This document shows positions 50,396 to 54,771 of a stretch of 54,771 nucleotides of DNA, piece after piece. The DNA is from Acidobacteriota bacterium. GTDB taxonomy: Bacteria > Acidobacteriota > HRBIN11. Location: the NCBI GenBank assembly GCA_030550225.1, contig JAUQPV010000001.1:1-54771 (forward strand), read 5' to 3'. Numbering within the stretch: the stretch's first letter is position 1; every line of letters begins with the position of its first letter. Both the position numbers and the translations under genes were made by a program. The notes beneath the pieces are model-generated. The model did not search any database. It saw only the letters and a list, made by a program, of their open reading frames with translations, and was not told the DNA's origin.

Positions 50396-50419
50396 CGGGC
50401 CGACGGAGACGTCGGCCCG
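50396..50419. repeat. Perfect 10-bp hairpin with GAGA tetraloop
   Basis: CGGGCCGACG (50396-50405), GAGA, CGTCGGCCCG (50410-50419) form a very stable hairpin with a GNRA-type loop when read as plus-strand RNA. It lies just past the stop of the convergent small cytochrome gene, where it could end that minus-strand transcript. Confidence 0.55.
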
Positions 50420-50471
50420 CAGGCCGGAGGCCTGTGCCACCGCTTTATTGCGACAGACTTACTGCAAAACG

Positions 50472-50804
50472 TTACTGACGCCGCAGGAAGGCTACGAGAT
50501 CTCGAATTTCCTGTTCGGTCAAGGAGATGCGGGGCATTGGCGGAAACCCCGGGTTGCGGGGCCGGCGTCCGGTCTGGCGGTAGACGATCTCAGGGTCGGT
50601 GAGCCACAGTTCCAGCATAGTGGCGTCATAGCGGCGGCCGACGCCCCGCAGGTCAGGACCTGCCTTGGGGCCTTGGCCGATCGTGTGACAGTAGGGGCAT
50701 CCCCGCTCCTGAAAGACCCGTGCCCCCCGTCGGGGGTCGCCCGAGGCACATCCGAAGCCCAGGACGACGATCAGACAACCCAGGCTCCAAGCCCGTCGCC
50801 CCAT
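50472..50804 (-). CDS. Monohaem cytochrome c lipoprotein
   Basis: The 110-residue protein has a lipoprotein-type signal (SLGCLIVVLGFGCASGD, lipid-bearing Cys likely in GFGC), so it is probably membrane-tethered. The class I cytochrome c fold shows CPYCHTIGQGPKAGPDLRGVG, a likely axial Met in PPMPRISLTEQE, and the C-terminal helix IRDLVAFLRRQ. ATG 50804 is taken because upstream codons come from the TTCGGCAG repeat. It is divergent from the hydrogenase operon and could carry electrons from hydrogenase or bc complexes; that link rests on position only. Confidence 0.88.
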   Translation of the reverse strand: MGRRAWSLGCLIVVLGFGCASGDPRRGARVFQERGCPYCHTIGQGPKAGPDLRGVGRRYDATMLELWLTDPEIVYRQTGRRPRNPGFPPMPRISLTEQEIRDLVAFLRRQ

Positions 50805-50816
50805 TTGGTTCCTCAG

Positions 50817-50976
50817 TTTGGGAATTCGGCATCCGGCAGTTCGGGAGTTCGGCAATTCGGCAATTTGGGAATTCAGCCCTGCGGGGGTTTGATTCGGCCG
50901 TGGCCAGATATACTTGCCTTGACCGTAGGTCCGGCTGATCTCTACCCCTCTCTATCCCGGACTGCCGAACTCCCGA
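50817..50976. repeat. TTCGGCAGTTCGGGAG-type stuttered repeats between cytochrome and hydrogenase genes
   Basis: ttgggaattcggcatccggc, agttcgggagttcggcaatt and cggcaatttgggaattcag form one cluster (50817-50875). An inverted piece, cccggactgccgaactcccg, lies at 50957-50976. The 334-bp divergent region otherwise has no gene. Confidence 0.6.
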
Positions 50977-51138
50977 AAAGAGCATAAGTCCCAAAATTGA
51001 GACTTCATCCGGCCCTAAAGTCCCACCTTTTGGACGGCCGCCATCCCAATGTTTCATCTGGGGCCAAGCCCTTTCCGGTTAAGGGCGGGCACAAAAATTG
51101 TAACCGATCTCCTATGACTCCCCTCCCTGAGGTGGTCT

Positions 51139-52287
51139 ATGTGGGGTGGCATCCAAACTCTCCACACCTGGGAACGTTCAGGCCTCCTGGACGACGCCTG
51201 GAGTCGTCGGGAGTTCCTGAAGTTCTGCGGGCGGATGGCAGTCCTCTTAGGACTTTCGGACGCCTTCATCCCACGGATCGCGCGAGCCCTGGAGACGGCG
51301 GTTCAAAATCGGCGGCCCTCGGTCATCTGGCTGGAATTTCAAGACTGCGCTGGGAACACGGAGTCCTTCACGCGGGCGAATTCCCCCTCGGTCGCCCAAG
51401 CGGTCTTAGAGGCCGTTTCCCTGGACTACCACGAGACGCTCATGGCGGCGGCCGGGCATCGGGCCGAGGAAGCCCGTCGGAAGGCCCTGGAGGCGAATAA
51501 GGGTCAGGTCATCGTCGTGGTCGAGGGCTCGATCCCCACGAAGGACGACGGGATTTACTGCACCATCGGCGGCAAGACGGCCCTTCAGATCATCCGAGAA
51601 GTAGAGCCTTACGCCTTGGCCTTCGTGGCTGTCGGGACCTGTGCGGCCTTCGGCGGTCTCCCCAAGGCGAATCCGAACCCCACGGGCGCCGTCGGGGTCG
51701 AGGACGTCGTCCGGACGAAGCCGGTCATCAACCTACCGGGGTGTCCGGCGAACCCGGATGTCCTGATGGGGCTTTTGGTGCACTATCTGGTCTTCAACCG
51801 TCTGCCGGACCTGGACGCCCAGCGGCGGCCCCTGTTTGCGTTCGGCAAACGGATTCACGACACCTGTGAACGGCGGCCCCACTTCGACGCCGGTCAATTC
51901 GCCCTCGCCTTTGACGACTATGGCGCCCGGCAGGGCTACTGCCTCTACAAACTCGGATGCAAGGGCCCCGAAACCTATAACATCTGCGCGTCTCTGCGCT
52001 GGAACATGCAGGCCAGCTGGCCCGTCAAAGCCGGCCATCCCTGCATCGGCTGTTCGGAGCGGGACTTCTGGGACCGGTTCACGCCTTTCTATGAGCGGCT
52101 TCCTGAGGTACGCGCCTTCGGCGTGGAACAGCGGGCCGACCGCCTGGGCGGCACGCTGGTCGGCGTGACGGCCGTCGGCGTCCTGGCCCATGCCATTTAC
52201 ACCTGGGCGGTCCGGCGGGCCGAGCGGAAGGCGGAAGAGCTGGCCAAGAAGGAAGAGGAAGCCCAGCAGAAATCCCCTGAGGGCTAA
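51139..52287 (+). CDS. [NiFe] hydrogenase small subunit, group 1-type, with altered proximal-cluster motif
   Basis: The Fe-S electron-relay subunit of a membrane-bound H2-uptake hydrogenase. The 382-residue protein has a twin-arginine signal (SRREFLKFCGRM), the typical proximal-domain strand VIWLEFQDCAGNTESF, VGTCAAFGG, NLPGCPANP, then the medial/distal cluster motifs HDTCERRPHF, GYCLYKLGCKGPETYNIC and HPCIGCSERDFWD, and a C-terminal membrane helix (VGVTAVGVLAHAIYTWAV) with a charged tail. The usual CxxC of the proximal cluster reads Cys70-Ala-Gly-Asn73. Asp at that position is known in group 1h enzymes; Asn would leave three Cys plus Asn or water. GAGGTGG precedes ATG 51139. Large subunit follows 12 bp later. 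Confidence 0.93.
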   Translation: MWGGIQTLHTWERSGLLDDAWSRREFLKFCGRMAVLLGLSDAFIPRIARALETAVQNRRPSVIWLEFQDCAGNTESFTRANSPSVAQAVLEAVSLDYHETLMAAAGHRAEEARRKALEANKGQVIVVVEGSIPTKDDGIYCTIGGKTALQIIREVEPYALAFVAVGTCAAFGGLPKANPNPTGAVGVEDVVRTKPVINLPGCPANPDVLMGLLVHYLVFNRLPDLDAQRRPLFAFGKRIHDTCERRPHFDAGQFALAFDDYGARQGYCLYKLGCKGPETYNICASLRWNMQASWPVKAGHPCIGCSERDFWDRFTPFYERLPEVRAFGVEQRADRLGGTLVGVTAVGVLAHAIYTWAVRRAERKAEELAKKEEEAQQKSPEG

Positions 52288-52299
52288 AGGAGGGGGATC

Positions 52300-54015
52300 A
52301 TGGCTCGCATCGTCGTCGACCCTATCACCCGTATCGAGGGGCACCTCCGCATTGAAGCCGAGGTGGACGGCGGACGCATCGTGCGGGCCTACTCGTCTTG
52401 CACGATGTGGCGGGGCGTCGAACGGATCCTCATCGGGCGGGACCCCCGGGACGCCTGGGCCTTTGCCCAGCGCATCTGTGGGGTCTGCACGACCGTCCAC
52501 GCCTACGCCTCCATCCGGGCCGTGGAGGACGCCCTGGGCATCGACGTGCCCCCGCTGGCCCAAGCCTTCCGGAACCTTATGATCGCTACCCAGAACGCTC
52601 ACGACCACGTCATGCATTTCTACCACTTGCACGCCCTCGACTGGGTCAACGTCCCGAATGCCCTGAAGGCGGACCCCAAGAAGACGGCTGACCTGGCGCA
52701 TGCCATCTCCGACTGGCCGAACTCCAGCGAGGCCTACTTCCGGGACGTCCAGAGCAAACTCAAGAAGTTCGTCGAGTCGGGTCAGCTCGGGATCTTCGAC
52801 AACGCTTACTGGGACCATCCGGCCTACAAGCTCCCGCCGGAGGCGGACCTCCTGGCCGTGGCTCACTACCTGGAGGCCCTGGACTGGCAACGGCGGGTCA
52901 TCCGGATTCTCACCTTCCTGGGGGGTAAGGACCCCCATCCCAACTTCCTGGTCGGTGGCGTCCCTCTGTCGGTCAACTTAGCGTCCCCGTCGGTTGTTAA
53001 CGCCGAGGTCCTCTCCATGATCAAGACCCACATCGACGAGCTGAAGGCGTTCGTCGAGAAGGTCTACATCCCGGACCTCATTGCCATCGCCGGCTTTTAC
53101 AAGGAATGGGCTCAATGGGGTGCCGGCGTCGGCAACTACCTGGCGTACGGCGAGCTCCCCGAGGGGAAGACGAACGAAATCGACCGGCTGTACCTCCCCC
53201 GCGGTGCTATCCTGGGTCGGGACCTCCAGACGGTCCACGACGTCGACCCCAAGGACCCCGAGCAGGTCCAGGAGTCCGTGGCTCACTCGTACTATCGTTA
53301 CAGCCGGGGCGACAGCGCTTTGCTCCATCCCTTCGAGGGCGAGACGGAGCCGAACTACACAGGTCCCAAGCCGCCGTATGAGTACCTCAACGTGGAGGGC
53401 AAGTATAGTTGGTTGAAGGCGCCTCGCTGGCGGGGCCACAGCATGGAAGTCGGTCCCCTGGCCCGGATGCTGGTCGCTTATGCCAAGGGCAAGCCCTACG
53501 TGAAGGAGAAAGTCGACTACGTCCTCCAGAAACTGGACGTGCCGATAACGGCCCTGTTCTCGACCCTGGGTCGGACGGCCGCCCGGGCTATCGAGGCCTG
53601 GGTCATGGCGGAGTACCTACCGCAGGTCTACGACCGCATCATCTCCCTCATCCGGGCAGGCGATACGACGACCTTCAACAGTCTAAAGTGGGACCCCTCG
53701 ACGTGGCCCCGGGAGGCGAAGGGCTTCGGTTATATGGAAGCGCCTCGCGGCGCTCTGGGTCACTGGGTCACGATTCGCGACGGCAAGATCGCCCACTACC
53801 AGTGTGTCGTCCCCTCGACATGGAACGGCGGACCCCGGGACGCGGCCGGCCAGCCCGGCCCTTACGAGGCCGCCCTGGAGGGTACGCCTATCCAGAACCC
53901 GGAAGCCCCCCTGGAGCTCCTGCGGACGGTCCATTCCTTTGACCCCTGCATGGCCTGTGCGGCCCACATCTACGACGTCCAGGGCCGGGAAATCGTCCGG
54001 GTCCGGATCCAGTGA
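52300..54015 (+). CDS. [NiFe] hydrogenase large subunit, group 1-type
   Basis: The 571-residue catalytic subunit carries the Ni-Fe ligands in RICGVC (Cys60, Cys63) and DPCMACAAH (Cys550, Cys553, His556). The 15 residues after His556 are the peptide normally removed by a HyaD-type protease. VDPITRIEGHLRIE at the start, QNAHDHVMHFYHLHALDWV, and GHSMEVGPLARM are family signatures. It sits between the small subunit and the cytochrome b subunit in hyaABC-like order with 12-18-bp spacings, so one transcript is clear. Maturation genes (hyaD, hypA-F) would be expected beyond the window end. Uptake of H2 into the quinone pool is the family's usual role. Confidence 0.95.
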   Translation: MARIVVDPITRIEGHLRIEAEVDGGRIVRAYSSCTMWRGVERILIGRDPRDAWAFAQRICGVCTTVHAYASIRAVEDALGIDVPPLAQAFRNLMIATQNAHDHVMHFYHLHALDWVNVPNALKADPKKTADLAHAISDWPNSSEAYFRDVQSKLKKFVESGQLGIFDNAYWDHPAYKLPPEADLLAVAHYLEALDWQRRVIRILTFLGGKDPHPNFLVGGVPLSVNLASPSVVNAEVLSMIKTHIDELKAFVEKVYIPDLIAIAGFYKEWAQWGAGVGNYLAYGELPEGKTNEIDRLYLPRGAILGRDLQTVHDVDPKDPEQVQESVAHSYYRYSRGDSALLHPFEGETEPNYTGPKPPYEYLNVEGKYSWLKAPRWRGHSMEVGPLARMLVAYAKGKPYVKEKVDYVLQKLDVPITALFSTLGRTAARAIEAWVMAEYLPQVYDRIISLIRAGDTTTFNSLKWDPSTWPREAKGFGYMEAPRGALGHWVTIRDGKIAHYQCVVPSTWNGGPRDAAGQPGPYEAALEGTPIQNPEAPLELLRTVHSFDPCMACAAHIYDVQGREIVRVRIQ

Positions 54016-54033
54016 CGGAAAGGGAGGACGGCC

Positions 54034-54738
54034 ATGGCGGAACGACCTGAGTCTCGGATCATTTACATGAAAGTGTGGCAGGCGCCGGTTCGCATCGCCC
54101 ACTGGTTGATGTTCGTCAGCGTCGTCACCCTGGGGATCACGGGGTACCTCATCGGGAATCCGCCGTTTTCGGCCCCTGTCGAAGCCTCTCGGATATACAC
54201 CTTTGGGACGATTCGCTTTCTCCACTTTCTGGCCGGCTACGTCCTCCTCGCCTCGTTCTTGCTCCGGCTGTACTGGGGGTTCGTCGGAAACCGTTTCAGC
54301 CGATGGGTCACGATGCTCCCTATCCGGAAGCCGCAGTGGCGTTGGATGTGGGGAGAGACCCGGAGCCTCTTCTGGCCCCGTATCCGGTATTACGCCTACA
54401 CGGGTCATTCCCCGCTGGGCAACCTGGTGTACCTCCTGGTGTATCTCGGCGTCCTGTTCTCGATCGTCACGGGGTTCACGCTGTACGCCCATCAGAAGTA
54501 CACGCCCTTCTGGCGGACCCTCGGCGCTTGGGGTCTCGCCCTCTTTGGCCACAACCTCAACTTCGTCCACCTCCTCCATCACCTGATGCTGTGGTTCTTC
54601 GCCATCTTTCTGGTCGTCCACCTGTACCTGGTCGTGTACACGATGGTCGTGACCCGGACGACGGAAATCGACACGATGATTTCAGGCAAAAAATTCGTCT
54701 TTGAGGAAGAGTTGGCGCCTGAAGCCGAAAAGCCCTAA
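54034..54738 (+). CDS. Hydrogenase b-type cytochrome subunit (HyaC-like)
   Basis: The 234-residue protein has four main transmembrane helices: IAHWLMFVSVVTLGITGYLI, FLHFLAGYVLLASFLLRLYW, VYLLVYLGVLFSIVTGFTLY and HHLMLWFFAIFLVVHLYLVV. Histidines suitable for two haem b groups lie in RIAHW, RFLHF, VHLLHHLML and VVHLYL. The C-terminal segment TEIDTMISGKKFVFEEE is typical of Ni,Fe-hydrogenase I cytochrome b. It anchors the small and large subunits and passes electrons to quinone. It is the last complete gene; only 33 bases follow, so a downstream protease gene would be outside the window. Confidence 0.94.
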   Translation: MAERPESRIIYMKVWQAPVRIAHWLMFVSVVTLGITGYLIGNPPFSAPVEASRIYTFGTIRFLHFLAGYVLLASFLLRLYWGFVGNRFSRWVTMLPIRKPQWRWMWGETRSLFWPRIRYYAYTGHSPLGNLVYLLVYLGVLFSIVTGFTLYAHQKYTPFWRTLGAWGLALFGHNLNFVHLLHHLMLWFFAIFLVVHLYLVVYTMVVTRTTEIDTMISGKKFVFEEELAPEAEKP

Positions 54739-54771
54739 GTGGTTCCCCTCCCGCGCCCGCCCCTCCCGGCC

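Larger units (their letters stand above)
49869..50471. other. Repeat-dense intergenic region upstream of the decahaem gene
   Basis: About 600 bp without a supported gene. It contains ctatgagctatgacctatgag-type words (50013-50045). A 13-bp perfect inverted pair, GCCGTTCGGTTCG (50054-50066) and CGAACCGAACGGC (50262-50274), encloses 221 bp. Inside are gcttttccgacccttcga, shared with 44580, and a large imperfect inverted repeat of GGTGTTGGGT words (50111-50149 against 50161-50200). Two perfect hairpins follow, at 50311-50336 and 50396-50419. The promoter of the decahaem gene must lie in its left part. Confidence 0.6.

Noticed and set aside
50325..50987. 220-codon open frame on the plus strand opposite the cytochrome c lipoprotein
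   Set aside because: The minus-strand gene has a lipoprotein signal and a cytochrome c fold; the plus-strand product is a shadow containing repeat words.

Overview
The window reads as one contiguous piece of a GC-rich bacterial chromosome. It is Gram-negative in layout, because it encodes an outer-membrane beta-barrel and many periplasmic c-type cytochromes. No rRNA or diagnostic marker fixes the phylum. The archaeal-type bifunctional fructose-1,6-bisphosphate aldolase/phosphatase, the multiheme respiration and the unusual intergenic repeats point to a deep-branching, possibly thermophilic, metal- or electrode-respiring lineage. An Acidobacteriota-like organism is a guess and not shown by the sequence.

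Bases 1-31,000 are mostly housekeeping. They hold branched-chain amino acid synthesis (ilvC 3' end, leuA, leuC, leuD, with leuB apart on the other strand), proC, a gltB without gltD beside it, and a decayed AAA-ATPase gene. A MarR-type repressor gene faces away from a cytochrome P460 gene that has a full-consensus promoter overlapped by a 19-bp palindrome. These are followed by dnaG, an Hfq with an N-terminal tail, a hydrolase, an SGNH hydrolase, priA, an FBP aldolase/phosphatase-ribD-terC operon, the tmRNA gene ssrA, RNase G, a RuvC-like protein and a TIGR02757 (DUF2400) Fe-S protein.

Bases 31,000-50,000 are a respiratory island built around extracellular electron transfer. On the plus strand lie a histidine kinase with a periplasmic CxxCH haem motif, a sigma54-dependent response regulator, and a CbcL-like inner-membrane quinone oxidoreductase with 13 c-haem motifs fused to a cytochrome b domain. 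Convergent to these, ten minus-strand genes run from 49,868 to 37,298: a decahaem MtrA/DmsE-like cytochrome, an MtrB/PioB-like porin, two nearly identical small cytochromes c, a Rieske protein, a cytochrome b, an 11-haem cytochrome, a second Rieske protein, a second cytochrome b, and a 27-haem fusion protein with a NapC/NrfH-like middle. I count 50 CxxCH motifs in this ten-gene set and 66 in the window. The inferred route is quinol, then one of two Rieske/cytochrome b complexes or the CbcL-like protein, then periplasmic multihaem cytochromes, then the MtrAB-type conduit across the outer membrane.

The right end (51,139-54,738) carries a membrane-bound group 1-type [NiFe] hydrogenase (small subunit, large subunit, cytochrome b). 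It could feed electrons from H2 into the same quinone pool. The small subunit has Asn where the second proximal-cluster Cys is normally found.

Intergenic DNA is filled with short degenerate 'stuttering' words in about ten families, often as inverted pairs. At least two, probably three, copies of a ~150-bp palindromic element sit inside the cytochrome island. No tRNA, rRNA, CRISPR array or intact insertion sequence was recognised.
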